Source: Atherinomorus stipes | Lineage: Eukaryota; Chordata; Actinopteri; Atheriniformes; Atherinidae | Direction of reading: 5' to 3' | NCBI GenBank assembly: GCA_023101725.1 | Contig: JALJCO010009083.1 | Span: 1 to 64,000, forward strand | DNA length: 64,000 nucleotides | Shown: positions 22,500 to 34,557 of the stretch, in pieces | How the letters are laid out: each line of letters opens with the position of its first letter | How positions within the stretch are numbered: position 1 is the stretch's first letter | Made by a program: the position numbers and the translations under genes | The notes under the pieces: generated by a model | The model's database searches: none | Told to the model about the DNA's origin: nothing | What the model saw: the letters and a program-made list of their open reading frames with translations, nothing else

Positions 22500-23660
22500 C
22501 TCACAGAGAGGAGACACCTGCGACAAATGAGGATTTACTGTCAGTCCTTCCTATTAGTCATATAAGAGTTTTTTGTTAGTTTTTTTTTTGTCAGTAACAT
22601 GTTTGTTTAAACATTGTTCATAACTCAAATGCTGGAAATATTAAACATTTTTATCTTGCTGAGATAAATGTTTAGTAAGTTCTTTGTCTTAAAGGCATTA
22701 TACTGTAGAAAATGTCTCTTTCAACAATTTTTGCAATATTCAGTAAAATTGGGTTCACTACTCCATACGCAATGATTAATTAAAAGCTTTAAATATGTAA
22801 ATATTATTACACATCAGCTGTGAAAGTCATGGGGCTGAAAAAAAACATCCACCAATCATCTCTGCATTCCTTAACTTCTTCATTTGTCTACAAGCTCGTC
22901 AATCACTTTTTCTACTGTGGTAAGAGTGATTGTCGGTCAGTTCAACGGGTAATACGCTAGACTGATCAATGACAGTGATTGATAGGTGAAAGTAACACTG
23001 CGACCCAGAAGCTGCTTTACAGCGTTTACAGCAGGTAGCTAACATCATTCTGCTAGCAGTTTGCAGACACCGACATCCCATTGACTTACGTTTGTGACAT
23101 GATACCTGCTGTCTGCTAAACACTGGAGTGGCTCGTGCACGTTATTCTGTGGCCGAAGGAGGGAGCTATGAACCTAGCAGGTTGGTCTTGCACTTTCAGC
23201 GCATTATTCAAAAACTCGCTAACAGTCTCTGCTTTCTGAAATGCCAACATATCCTCAAACGACTTTAATAGAAAGAAAATGGAAGAAAACATATTGAAAC
23301 AAGAAATATGGACGAGGCCACAATATTTAAGCCTATTTATGTTCACTAACATAAAAAACAAAATTTTTACACTCATAAGATAGGTGACTTTTATCATTTT
23401 CATTTTGCTCTTTTTCTAAACTCATTGTGAAAAACATGTTTTTGTTGTTTTCTAATCAATACATTTCATGTTTTTATTATGAGTTTAAAAATGTAACTCT
23501 GAGTGTGTTTTGATTGTGTTTTTACTGTGTGATGCATTATACATCACATAGGCTACATACAAATACAAAAATTCTTATCAACTTATAAACATTAATTCAA
23601 TATAATTTAATTTATACAAAAAGGGCAAGTAAATAAGATCACACTGATTTTTGTTGTCAG
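22500..23660. other. Spacer, VH09 to VH10, repeat-like middle
   Basis: AT-rich with a more GC-balanced patch at about 22900-23220 (includes a short imperfect inverted repeat around gtgattgtcggtc / gacagtgattgat). No gene or known transposon could be named. Confidence 0.4.
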
Positions 23661-23702
23661 TGATGTTTTTGTGCAGCTGCTTCATTGTCTTCAGTCACTG
23701 TG

Positions 23703-24142
23703 CTTTGTCGAGCACAGAAGTAAACAGCAGCATCTTCTGCTGCAGACTCCTGATCTCCAGGTACTGAGTGCTGCTGGGAACATCTTCAGTCATCAGGAAA
23801 CGACTTTGAAAAGAGCTTCCATAGATAGCAGAGTTTGATCCTGTATCCATCCTCCCGATCCACTCCAGAGCTCTCCCTGGTCTCTGTCGTATCCAGTGCA
23901 TGTAGTCGCTGGTCATGTCAAACCCAGATATGACACATGACATCTTCACCGTCTCTCCAGGTCTTTTGACCTCAGATGAAGACTGGTCCAGTTTGATCTC
24001 ACTGCAGACTCCTGTAAGGAAAGAAGAAATGATCCTGAACCAGAAAAATAAAGGAAGAAAAAAAATAAAGTGAAGCAGAATCAACTGTCCTACCATGAAT
24101 AGTGGTAATAAATAATAAACTCCAAATTATCGCTTTTTCCAT
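23703..24142 (-). pseudogene. IGHV: VH10, family B VH pseudogene (1-bp deletion in FR3)
   Basis: The leader 24094-24142 is [16 protein letters not shown] and the V exon 23703-24011 begins [19 protein letters not shown]1 [11 protein letters not shown]2 about MDTGSNSA. The frame is correct to LEIRSL and then shifts because one base is missing near 23742 (tgctgcagac for tgctgtcagac), destroying AEDAAVYFC. The RSS is intact: TGTTTTTGT at 23664-23672, 23 bp, CACTGTG 23696-23702. Promoter octamer variant ATGCAAAC at 24260-24267. A single late lesion suggests recent inactivation. A one-base sequencing error is possible. Confidence 0.87.
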
Positions 24143-24663
24143 TCCAAACACTGAATATCAGCACTCTGTCACAGATGTCTCAGAAATGTTTAAAACTGTC
24201 TTTGTGTTCTGCACAAACTGTATGAGAGCTGCTGATGGAGTGTTTATAAGAGAGGAAGAGTTTGCATAGACCTCCCTCTACAGGTTTAAAAGGAGAACAT
24301 GCAGCACAAATACATACCTGCATGTACAACAGAGATCCAAGCAAGAAACGTGTACAAAGATTAAACACCTGAAAATAATTGTATTTATATATTTCTCAGT
24401 TTTTCTGGTTGCCCTCAAAAATGTGCATTTCGTCTGGTCATGCAGTCCCATGACTGACATCTCAGCCTTCCTGCAGGTTGTTTGAAATAATATTAAATCA
24501 CAGATTTGTTTACCACACTTCATAGCTGTTTACAACTTGAAAACAAGTTTCCAAACATGTAGTAACAAACACTACTGTGACAGGTTACTTCACAGTTTTA
24601 GTGTAGGCCTGTCAATCGCGCCCAGACACTCCTTGCGCACTTTGCCACAAGAAAAAGAAAACA

Positions 24664-25833
24664 TTAAAGAGCCCATATTATGCGCTTTTCTCCTCATCTT
24701 CAACAATTCTTCAATATATTAAAGATTTACTTCCATGGTCATTTCATTAATATTGCTGTGTTCTCCATTATTATTGAATGCATTATGCATTGCTTCTGTT
24801 TAAAAAAACCTTCTGGTTGCTTTGTATCCAGCTGTATTTGTATACTAGAAGAGAGGCTTGTGGTCCAACGACAGGCTTTTCCGGGTCCTTCTCATAAATT
24901 TCCGTCTGATTGGCTCCCTCCCATTAATGTATGAAGGAACCTCCTCCCCCCGCACTGTGTGTGTAACAGAGCACATGAACGAGTTTGTTCCGCCATGCTA
25001 GCAAACAGTTAGCTAATTAGCTCCTCAACTCTGCAGCTACAGTCTTCACTTCTAGTGCGGAGGGGAGGGTTACCTGCCTTCCCGTGGGCGGGTATAAACC
25101 CACGTGGGCGACAACCTTTTCAATGTGACGTGGAACCGAAAGGCTTTTCCTGATTTGCTTCCTTCTCTGTATTGTTTCTATGAAGAGGAAACACAGCCAG
25201 TGGAGGTGACGCACCACTTGCAAGCGCAGCATGTGTATGTAACTAGGGGTGACCCTCTGTATTCCAAAAGGAGCAAGTTAAACTGGTTTTAAGGGGAAGG
25301 AGATCTTTAATGTAATATAGGAGTCATGATTTGATCAAATTCAGCCATTGCACTGTTGACCAACTCAGCATCAACAGCTTTCATTGTTTCTCGTCTCTAC
25401 CAGTGCTATGGGGCACAGCATGTTCAGAGTTGTCTCTGAAATAAAAAACACGTCTCAGTCTCAGAAGCAAAGTGGCACTAAATCAGGTATATAGAATAAT
25501 AATAATGAGCTAGATTTGTATTGCGCTTTTCAAGGCACTCAGAGTGCTCACAAAGGTCCATCATTCATCCACTCCTCATTCATACTTGCCGATGGTAAGC
25601 TATGTATGTAGCCACAGCTGCCCTGTGAATCAGGTATGGTAGCTGGTGTTCAAAACTGGTGTGACCAGCCAGTGACATATGAATAAAATGCTGAATAAAA
25701 ATGCATAATTTTAAAGTCTTAAAGACTCTTGGTAACAACAAAGTTGTTTTTTATCTGCGTTTTTGGTCTCTTTGTAAGTTAAAAAACTCCCAAAAATTAT
25801 TTCAAGTTAACTTGCGTAATATGGGCCCTTCAA
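24664..25833. mobile_element. Non-autonomous DNA transposon with inverted ends
   Basis: The left end TTAAAGAGCCCATATTATG and the right end, reversed TTGAAGGGCCCATATTACG, form terminal inverted repeats. The inner DNA includes another common fish repeat at about 25495-25690 (attgcgcttttcaaggcactc). No transposase. A target duplication is not clear. The element lies between VH10 and the VH11 relic and is absent from the corresponding right-hand block. Confidence 0.6.
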
Positions 25834-26225
25834 GAATCAACAAAAGGTAAAACAAAAAGCTTTGTCCTCTATAAGAACTTCCAGACAACAGTTACCTGAC
25901 ACACTTAAGATCTCAGGCAAGCGTGTGTAATGGTTTGGATGAGTCAATGCTGTTAACAGCTACATGTATGCAGTACTGTTGTACAGTAATGTCTATTTAG
26001 GTGTTGAAGTTAATAAAGAAGAATGTTTAACAAATTTCTACGAAAAAAAGCCTTTTACTGTCATTTTTTCTTTGTTACAATATTTGATAAGATTTACTTT
26101 TCCCAGCAGACTTTTCCCTGCAGAAAGTTTGTGATAAATAGTCTTTAGCACGTATTTAAAGATTTATTTAACCCAGTCATTTTCAAACTATTTGTTCAGC
26201 TACTCAACCAGCTTCAGTAACTGAG

Positions 26226-26345
26226 ACTCTCGAGCTCAATAATAAACAGGAGAATCTTCAGTCTTCAGACCGTTCATCTGCAGGTACTCCTGCTGTTTGC
26301 TGTCAATTCTGGGGATGGTAACGGGCCTGTAAATGACTGAGAGTC
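26226..26345 (-). pseudogene. IGHV: VH11, family A FR3 relic
   Basis: Only the end of a V exon remains: on the minus strand SQSF-like sequence, an FR3 resembling QQEYLQMNGLKTEDS, and the start of the Cys104 region. Small indels break the frame. A decayed RSS is still in place: ACTATTTGT at 26187-26195, a 23-bp gap, AACTGAG at 26219-26225. The sequence upstream (beyond 26346) is unrelated, so the 5' part was deleted. Confidence 0.7.
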
Positions 26346-26940
26346 ATTTGAGTAATTTAATTGATTAGCAGATGACACCATTACCTCACAAGCCTGGCAG
26401 GGCAAATATTTTAGAAGGAAATGTGAAATACAAGTACTGTAGGAGGTGGAGATTGTGGATTTTAGTTTGTCTCACAGTGTATTAAATTGCAAAAAGATAA
26501 GATTTGGCAACAGTATTGCTCGGATATTTCAGATATTTGGTGTTTGAATAGTTTTTCTGCGAACATTTCTTTGATTGAGAGCTGAAAATCTATTTAAGGG
26601 CAGCACATTAATGCAGGTGGCTTATGTCAGTGTAAGATTTAAGTTAAATTCAGAGTTTGATGTCATCCAGTAAACTTTAGTTAGATATTAAAAACATAAA
26701 AATGTCTTTTTAGTTAATTACTATGTACTTTTTTAAAGAAAGTATAGTCTTTTCTTTTTTTTAAATCTTTGGTGTGACTTGGATCAGTTTTGATAGAGAT
26801 TCTTTTTTTGTATCTTTTGCTAAATCAATGTTCAGGTTGCTGTACTTTCATGTTTTTTTTTTTCTTAAATCTATTCCTTTGCATTTCTTTAATAACAGCA
26901 TCAAAATATGAATTAAAATTGCAGCTGAAAACAACACTGT
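26346..26940. other. Spacer, no gene seen
   Basis: AT-rich DNA similar to 60600-60960 (tgattagcagatgatgccac..., ggtgtttgaatag / ggtgttttaatgg), i.e. the flank of a family A gene duplicated near the array's 5' side. Confidence 0.5.
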
Positions 26941-26991
26941 GAAACTGCAGCAAGATTTTGTGCAGCTGTTAAACCAGTTTCAGCCACGGTG

Positions 26992-27433
26992 CATCTCGAG
27001 CACAATAATAAACAGCAGAATCTTCCGTCTTCAGACTGTTCATCTGCAGGTACAGCTGCTGTCTGCTGTTGTCTCTGGAGATGGTGAACCGGCCCTGAAC
27101 TGACTGAGAGTAGAATTTGTTGCTTCTACTGCCGCTATCATGCCACGCTATCCACTCCAGTCCTTTTCCAGGAGCCCGTCTGACCCAGTGCATCCAGTAG
27201 CCACTGAATGTGAATCCGGAGCCTGTACAGGTCAGTGTGTGGGATTCTCCGGGTCTTTTAACCACTGGTTCAGATTCAGTCAGAGTCTGACCATCAGTAC
27301 CTATAAAATCAGAGAAAACAATGCATGTCATAAAATATAATAACAGATATTTAAAGTATTGAGATCTTAATTATCAATCATCTTCACCTGCCCAGCAGAT
27401 GGTTAAAAGCAGCAGCCCTGTTCTATAATCCAT
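26992..27433 (-). CDS. IGHV: VH12, family A VH gene, apparently functional
   Basis: The leader 27388-27433 is [15 protein letters not shown]; an additional in-frame ATG lies directly upstream (27434-27436). The V exon 26992-27300 begins [21 protein letters not shown]1 [10 protein letters not shown]2 [15 protein letters not shown] with Arg for the usual Gln, CDR2 about [28 protein letters not shown] at 26953-26961, 23 bp, CACGGTG at 26985-26991 (CACCGTG in the V direction), one mismatch in the heptamer. Octamer variant ATGCAAAA at 27507-27514. No frame lesion. Confidence 0.92.
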
Positions 27434-27607
27434 CATGTTAAACTCAGACCACAGTTCTCTGTTATCCTCCCTGCAGTCACATAAGTAGGAATCCAATTTA
27501 TTCAAGTTTTGCATTGACTCCTCCTCTTCTGACTGAGTAAATTTCTAGATTTATGTACAACCAGCTTTAGTCACTGTGGCTGTCCATCCATCAATCTTTT
27601 ATACCCA

Positions 27608-27745
27608 CTTATGCAGGACGACAGGAGCCTAATGCAGCAGCTATAGGTGAGTTACACCCTGGACAGGTCACCAGACTATTCAGGGCCACACAGAGAGACA
27701 AACAATCACTCATGCTCACTTCTAGACAGAGTTAGAGTGACCAGC
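27608..27745 (+). repeat. Dispersed repeat R2, left part
   Basis: The phrase gacaggagcctaatgcagcagctat and GAGTTACACCCTGGACAG recur at 63845-64000. The repeat continues beyond the inserted element at about 29160-29260 with catgtctttgg ... acacggggagaacatgcaaac, typical of a fish interspersed repeat. Confidence 0.65.
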
Positions 27746-29159
27746 TAAAGGAATAGTACACCCAAAGAATGATGGGTCTTCATTTTCTACTTACCCCGAT
27801 GCTGAACACTAATGGAGGTCCCCGCGCCCGAGCCAAAAAAAGTCCACAAAAGCGTGTCAATATTCCAAGTGTCCTGAGTGCATGGGTAGCGTCCTTAATT
27901 TACTTCAAATGACATCATTTAGTATATTTTAATAGCTTAAAGGGACATTGTGTAATCGGGAGCAGATCCCTCGTACTTTTCATGCTGCGTTCGCGTGAAA
28001 CCGGGCAGACCGACGACAGCCGCTGCATGTAAAGTTATCACCGGCCTCTATGTGAAGATGTGGTCCGTCAGTTACAGTGACATCAGTCCACATCTGTTCG
28101 GTTGTCATGGCGATGTCGTATTGTTTTCCCTGACCCATGTTTTACCGTCTTTCGCTCGGCTTTATTGATTAAAATGACATCTGGTTTGTTACCAACGGCC
28201 GTCTGCCCGACTGCACGTGAACGCAGCATCAGTGAGACGCTAGCTTCTCCCCTCTGCAGCGCGGTGACTTTTCAAAGGCATTACCTCGAACTGAGCTGAA
28301 AACTCCGGTGTGTCCGGTGAGTTTCTGTGTTTTCCTACCGTCACGCTTCTCCCGAACGCAAAAACATGGCGATACGACATGGCAGCCTCCACCGAGACGA
28401 CCCGCTCGATGTGTAAATTAATGATACGAACGGCAAATTTAGAACTTAGAGGAGCACTTCACTTTGTTGATGGGAGTGATTACTGATTAATGAAAAAACA
28501 CTTTTGAACCAAATAATCAGTTTTTGTGAATAAAACACAGGAGAACTTACACAATATCCCTTTAAAACATGTAGCTGCCATGAAGCGCGTCTGTGAGAGA
28601 TCGGGACACTACGGAAGCTGCAGCAGACGAGATCGCGCGTTCTCTTTTTCTTTCTTTCTTTGTTTTTAATCAATATCCAACCCCTCCTGGACCTTCTTGT
28701 GTTTGTTCCGGTTTGTCTGCAGCTCTGGCGCTCTTAGCACAATCTAAATAGCGAATTTCTTCTTCTATGCTTGCATTATCGGCAGAGTAGGCTCTGAATG
28801 CAGAGGCTTCTGTAGTGTCGGGAACGCACTTCGGCAGAAAAAAGGAAATAGCACTGTTTAGGGACTAAAAATGTACTAAATGATGTTGTTTGGAGTAAAC
28901 TATGGATGCCACCCACTCAGGACACTTGGATTACATTGGACGAGCAGTATGGAGAAATATTGACACATTTTTATGGACTTTTCTAGACATTTTTGGCTCG
29001 GGAGCAGGGACCTCCATTATTTGAATGTTGGCAGATAACATAAGCCTCCCAGATCTCCAGCTGCATTTGAGATATCAAAAAAGTGCTTCAGAGTGTTGTT
29101 CAGCATCGGGGTGAGTAGAAAATGAGGGCCCTTCATTCTCTGTATGTACTATTCCTTTA
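27746..29159. mobile_element. 1.4-kb DNA element with long inverted ends, inserted in repeat R2
   Basis: The left end TAAAGGAATAGTACACCCAA and right end TGTACTATTCCTTTA pair, and the pairing continues inward (TTTTCTACTTACCCCGATGCTGAACA with its inverse near 29095-29125, and the GGAGGTCCC / GGGACCTCC pair). A 3-bp AGC flanks both sides. Repeat R2 resumes on the far side, which marks the insertion. No transposase. Another element is nested at 27937-28565. Confidence 0.7.
27937..28565. mobile_element. Nested element with TTAAAGGGA termini
   Basis: TTAAAGGGACATTGTGTAA on the left and, reversed, TTAAAGGGATATTGTGTAA on the right define a 629-bp insertion inside the 27746-29159 element. GC-richer than its host. 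Non-coding. Confidence 0.65.
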
Positions 29160-29593
29160 AGCTAATATGCATGTCTTTGGTTTGTGAAAGGAAACTGGAA
29201 TACCAAGATAGAAGCCACACACACGGGGAGAACATGCAAACTAGACAAAAAGCCTGACTCGACAGAACGAAACAGAAAATACCAAATTACAAGGAAAAAA
29301 TCTGCATCAAGAATTATTATTCATGAATGAATCGATCCTTTTTTCAGAAAACTGAATTAGTATTTAATAAATTATAGATAATGTTGGTGAGCAAATTTTT
29401 TACTTAGATTTTGATTTATTGTATTCATTCATTTAACATCATGATAGATTGTGTAGTTTTATCGAGCATGTTACATAATTTTCTTCCAGTGAGCCAGTCT
29501 TGTGGTCTAAGAGCTCCTCTTCTGGCCTCATGTTTAAGATTTCAGGCTTGGAGAGGTTTTTGTTCAGGTCTGATGATGGTTTGTGTTACTGTG

Positions 29594-30013
29594 GCTCTCT
29601 CGCACAGTAATACACAGCTGTGTCTTCAGGCTGCATATTCTGTCCATTCAGAGTCACTGTGTCACTGGAAGAGTCTGTGGAAATGCTGAACTTGTTTTTG
29701 AGAGAATCTTTGTAATATGTTTTATATCCAGCTCGTGCATTTCCAATCCACTCCAGTCCTTTCCCTGCAGACTGTCTGATCCAAGCTGTGTACCAGTTGC
29801 TCACATAATAAGAGACCTGACAGGTGATGGTCAGACGTTGACCTGGCTGTACAGTCATGGAGGCTGGCTGTGTCAGTGTTTCACACTTCACACCTGTTTA
29901 AAGAAAAAAAAAAGTTTAGTAACAGGATGTCTTTAAAAGAGGAACTGAGTGTGATGAATCTGAAGAAACTCACATGCAGCCACTAAGAGCAGCAGCAGAG
30001 CTGGAGAAAACAT
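29594..30013 (-). CDS. IGHV: VH13, the only family E VH gene, apparently functional
   Basis: The leader 29974-30013 encodes MFSPALLLLLVAA and splices to the V exon 29594-29893, giving CVKCETLTQPASMTVQPGQR. CDR1 is short, about YYVSNWY; FR2 is WIRQSAGKGLEWIG; CDR2 about ARAGYKT; FR3 LKNKFSISTDSSSDTV to YYCAREPQ. It shares the leader type and NKFS motif with family C but differs through FR1 and FR2. RSS: GGTTTTTGT at 29555-29563, 23 bp, TACTGTG at 29587-29593, so the V-direction heptamer is CACAGTA, one base off. Octamer variant ATGCAAAC at 30092-30099. An extra Cys (VKCET) sits near the mature N-terminus. Confidence 0.92.
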
Positions 30014-30369
30014 GTTTGTTGATGAAACTGACATCCTGTCATCTCCACTCCACACTGTTGTCATTGTTTTATACCTAATAGGAGGAGCTGAGTTTGCATA
30101 AGAGGCAAGACAAGTTTGTTTGTATAACACGTTTTATGTACAAGACAATTTAGTGTTTTGGATTTAACATTGAGAGCATTACAGTGGGCTGCAGAAGAAG
30201 CATTAAAAAGAGCATTAAAATAATTTTTTAAAAGAAAATCAAGAAATTAAATAAAATCAAAAAGGCTTAAAAACAAAACGCAAAAACAAAATGCAAGAAA
30301 GTTACAGTGTGAGAAATTAACTGTTGTTTTGAAAAAAGACTGCTAATAGAAAATACTTGTTTAATGTGA

Positions 30370-30625
30370 GGAACGTACAAACTGAACGCTGCCTCTTCAT
30401 GTAGTTCTGACTGACCCTGATGACCTGAGGGATCTGGTTGGTTCTTTATGAGACAGAAATTCTGAATATATTTTGGTCCTAAACCACCCAAGGGGTTTGT
30501 AAATTAACAGCAATATTTTGAAGTCAATTCTTTGACAAACAGAAATCCAGTGTAAATATATGATAGTTGGTCTTAGTGAGGACTGGAGCAGCAGCATTCT
30601 GAACTTACTGCAGCTGTCTGATGGT
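30370..30625 (-). mobile_element. L2-clade LINE fragment, minus strand
   Basis: The minus strand encodes a decayed reverse-transcriptase C-terminal region: YLHWISVCQRIDFKILLLIY, then EPTRSLRSSGS. This is the same conserved block as the better copy at 61159-61401. Only about 250 bp of the 3' part remains. Confidence 0.75.
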
Positions 30626-30639
30626 AGCTATTCTGAACT

Positions 30640-31205
30640 CTTTTCCTGGTTGTTCCATAGAATTCCATAAGTGGAAGTTTTGAGTAAAAAAAAAAGTATC
30701 TGTGCTACAGTCAGTTTATATGTTTACTAATTGCTGCTGTATTTAAAACTTATGGAGTTTTATTTGAGGAAAACACTTTATGGTCACCTCTTTTTTTCAC
30801 CCTGTGATGATGCTTGTTCCTTCTCATTCTGAAATATATATATTCTGCAGAAAAAAAGTATACAGTAAATATACACTCAGTGTTCAATAACTTCTTGTCT
30901 TGGACTTCAGTTTATTACCTCAATTCCTTTGGGTTTAAAACAGTCATACAAGAAACAATGCTCTAATTCAGGATTTAACAAATAATCACCTTTATACAGC
31001 ATAACTATAAGAGAACATTCATATGAAATTTAGCTTGATGAGACTAGGTCTTCCTCTTTTTGTTCTTAAAACTGAACTTGTTTATGTGTAAAGTGATAAG
31101 AACCAAAACGGTAAACGTTTTGGCCTGTTTACCTGCCTGAAAATCCTGTTGTTTATTATTGAGCTCTTTCAGAGGGCACTTGAATAGTTCATCATAGTTA
31201 TTAAG
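30640..31205. other. Spacer, no gene seen
   Basis: AT-rich sequence without recognisable VH, transposon or RNA features; a few short chance frames on the minus strand. Confidence 0.45.
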
Positions 31206-31251
31206 CGGAAGTAGTTTTTCTATGAGTCTCTTCATTCTGTCTCTCTCTATG

Positions 31252-31677
31252 TCTCTCTTGCACAGTAATACACTGCTGTGTCCTCGGTCCTTAAACTGCT
31301 CATCTGTAAATAAAGCTTACTGATGGAGTCATTTCTGGAGATGGTGAATCAACCTTGGACTGACTGGAAGTAATGTTTTGGAGAACTGTACTTGCTGTTG
31401 TAGTAACCCAATCCAGTCCTTTTCCAGGAGCCTGTCTGATCCTGTGTCTCCTATGGCAACTGAATGAGAATCCAAGCTATACAGGTCAGTCTGTGGGATT
31501 CTCCAGGACTTTTAACCACTGGTTCAGACTGTGTCTGACCATCACCTGGCAAAAATATTTAAAAATTAATCTAATATATTGTTTTGATTACATAAATATA
31601 TTTTTTACAAGAATAAGTTAGACAGCAATCTTCACCTGCACAGCAGATAACAACAGAAGTCCTGTTCTACAACCCAT
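31252..31677 (-). pseudogene. IGHV: VH14, family A VH pseudogene
   Basis: The leader 31636-31677 starts MGCRTGLLLLSAV but is four bases shorter than other family A leaders, which shifts the splice phase. The V exon 31252-31545 shows [19 protein letters not shown], a frameshift at CDR1 (a TAG follows), recognisable [11 protein letters not shown], and then QG followed by TGA (31349-31351) where relatives have Arg of RFTIS. Late FR3 reads [21 protein letters not shown]. The RSS is poor (AGTTTTTCT, about 23 bp, CTCTATG). Multiple defects make it an old pseudogene. Confidence 0.85.
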
Positions 31678-31910
31678 TATGGTAACCTGGTAACTGGTCT
31701 CTGTCATCATCACATTCATGGTCCATAATGGAGAGATGGAGCAGCCTAATTAAAAAAGATTGAAAATTGAGTTTTGGTAAAAGTCATAGAAATCTGAAAT
31801 AATGAACATATGAATGCAAAGGGTGAGAGTGCAGGTGTCACTGAAGTCATTTTGATGCTTTGTGTCTGTGAAGGTTTTTGTGCAGCTGCATCATGTTTTC
31901 AGTCACTGTG

Positions 31911-32367
31911 TCTCTTCGAGCACAGAAGTAAACAGCAGCATCTTCTGCTGTCAGACTCCTGATCTCCAGGTACTGAGTGCTGCTGGGAACATCTTCAGTC
32001 ATCGGGAAACGACTTTGAAAGGAACTTCCATAGATAGCAGAGTTTTTTCCTGCATCCATCCTCCCGATCCACTCCAGAGCTCTCCCTGGTCTCTGTCGTA
32101 TCCAGTGAATGTAGTACTCTGTCATTCTAAACCCAGATATGACACATGACATCTTCACCGTCTCTCCAGGTCTTTTGACCTCAGATGAAGACTGGTCCAG
32201 TTTGATCTCACTGAAGACTCCTGTAAGGAAAGAGGAAATGATCCTGAACCAGTGAAAATAAAAGGAAGAAAAAAAGAAATTTTTAAAAAAGAAAATGAAG
32301 CAGAATCAACTGTCCTACCATGAATAATGGCGACAAATAACAAACTCCAAATTATTGCTTTTTCCAT
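31911..32367 (-). CDS. IGHV: VH15, family B VH gene, apparently functional
   Basis: The leader 32319-32367 encodes [16 protein letters not shown]; the V exon 31911-32220 begins [16 protein letters not shown] and stays open, although it has no Met until KMSCVIS. CDR1 [10 protein letters not shown]2 [18 protein letters not shown]2 about [10 protein letters not shown]3 [15 protein letters not shown] to VYFCARR. RSS: GGTTTTTGT at 31873-31881 and CACTGTG at 31904-31910, with a spacer of 22 rather than 23 bp. Promoter octamer variant ATGCAAAC at 32485-32492, followed by a TATA-like CTTATAAAC. Confidence 0.92.
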
Positions 32368-32559
32368 TCCAAACACTGAACATCAGCACTCTGATACAGA
32401 TGTCTTAGAAATGTTTAAAACTGTCTTTGTGTTCTGCACAAACTGTATGCGAGCTGCTGCTGGAGTGTTTATAAGAGAGGAAGAGTTTGCATAGACCTCC
32501 CTCTACAGGTTTAAAAGAAGAACATGCAGGACATGCATGATGAAATTAACTGAATGAAA

Positions 32560-33302
32560 AAATACTTTATCTCAGTCGGAAATTGATATATAAAAGATGG
32601 ATTTTTTTTTGTTGTTTTTTTTTTCCTGCTTTGGTTGTTTTTGATAAGAATTAAACAGTGTCCACTCGAGCTTCTCAATTAAAGCACATTTGCATGATTG
32701 TGAGAAAAAAGCTCTGGGAAAAAAAAAAATCCTCATCTTGCTGCCTAATTGGTCCAGATGAAAGTTGGCTTTCTGAAACAGGTAGATCACAACCATGCTG
32801 TCAGACAAATATCTATGATAAACAGCCTGTAATGGATCCTGAACAGTGTTCACTTGCTTATTAAGGTGAACCATGCAGTCTCAGACTTTAATGATGTGAA
32901 ATGTCAGAGCAACTGGTCTGTCAAGATCTTTTACTGCAACAAGACAGGAAGATTTCCACAGCACTCTTCTCTGACTCAGGCTGGGGTTGAAAAGGTGCTG
33001 AGGAAAATTTCTGAGCAGATCTTCAGAACCCTGAGACTGACACCATCTGGACCTGCAGCCCTGTTCTAATTAAGTCTCTCCAGTTTCTTCTGACTGAAAG
33101 ATTTATGTCGGAAAACATGACCGGTAGCACTGGAGTCCCACGAGGGATTATTGTAGTCCTGTCATCTGCAGAAATACTTTAAGTGCAGCTGTGGGGATAT
33201 CACTGCTGGACAAGAAGCAAATTACAGGGAAATGGTCTGTTTGTGAGATGCAATGATATATATATATATACATAGATATATATATATATATATACATATA
33301 TA

Positions 33303-33338
<36 letters not shown>

Positions 33339-33900
33339 TCTTTTTTTTTTTTTTTTTTCAAAAGTTAGTGTAGTAACAATCACCTCATCTTAACAGAAAC
33401 AAAAAACAAAACAGGCGATTGTTGACTTCAGGAGGAGCAGGAAAAAACAAAGCACTGCTTACATCCTGGGAGGAGAGGAGGATTTGCAGCCAACTGTTTG
33501 GGCTGCAACATCAGAACCACATCAGAGACTGAACATAAGTCCAGAGTTGGAGCGGATTGTCCAGAGAGGAATGCTGCATAAGCTGCTGAAAATAGTGAAG
33601 AAACAACAGTGTGTTCAGTAAAAGTGTTTTTCAAGTACAGTGCAAAACCAAAAGGTACTGAAGGTCATCAGCCCCCAGAACAAGACATTATCTGTAAATT
33701 GATGATTATCAATTATTGTTATTAATTGAATTTTAAATAGTTAAATCAAATGCTAATTAAGAAAATACATTATTATATGATTTTTTTTTTTTTTTTAAGA
33801 AAAGGTGAAAAGACATTGGGGCATAGCATTTTCCCTCTGGGATAAAGTACATTTCTTTTAATTTGATTTCATTTCTTTGGAGTAATGGGGTCTTATTAGA
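32560..33900. other. Repeat-rich spacer with a possible LINE scrap
   Basis: Holds a (TA)n tract at 33257-33335 followed by poly-T to 33358. Just after it, at about 33410-33600, the plus strand can be read as IVDFRRSRK-like sequence followed by degenerate coding, reminiscent of non-LTR retrotransposon reverse-transcriptase C-termini. The frame at 32854-33069 has no recognisable family. Nothing here looks like a working gene. Confidence 0.4.
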
Positions 33901-33943
33901 TCTGCAGGATTTAAACAGCTCCTCATAAACTACAAACACTGTG

Positions 33944-34060
33944 GCTCTCAAGAACAATAATAACAGAATCTAGTACTTTTTGACCATTAAGGTGCAGAAA
34001 CAGCTGCTCTCTGCTGTTGCCCCTGGAGATAGTAAACCGGCACTGGATGCAGTATTTTAT
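33944..34060 (-). pseudogene. IGHV: VH16, family A FR3 relic
   Basis: On the minus strand a short FR3 piece reads AGTGCCGGTTTACTATCTC, then a recognisable QQ(R)EQLFLHL-like run, with indels and an altered Cys104 region. A consensus heptamer CACTGTG remains at 33937-33943, but no nonamer stands 23 bp away. No leader or FR1-FR2 is found upstream before VH17. Confidence 0.65.
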
Positions 34061-34170
34061 TAAACTCTTGAACTAAACTTTATTTTATTAAACTGGGAAC
34101 ATTAATTTGATGATTCCACTGTTCATTGTGGGGTTTTTGTACAGCTGCTCCACTGTTCTCAGTCACTGTG

Positions 34171-34488
34171 GACTCGTGCACAGAAGTAAACAGCAGAATC
34201 TTCTGCTGTCAGACTCCTGATCTCCAGGTACTGAGTGTTGCTGGGAACATCTTGGGTCAGACTGAAACGACTTTGAAAGGACTTGGCATTGACAGTTTTA
34301 GCTGTGCTTGTATATATCCTCCCAATCCACTCCAAACCTTTCCCTGGTTTCTGCTTTATCCAAACAATGCTGTGAGTCGTCATAGTGTAACCAGATGTGA
34401 CACATGAAATCTTCACCGTCTCTCCAGGTCTTTTCACCTCAGATGGAGGCTGCTCAAGCCTGATCTCACTCCAAACACCTGTACAGTA

Positions 34489-34557
<69 letters not shown>

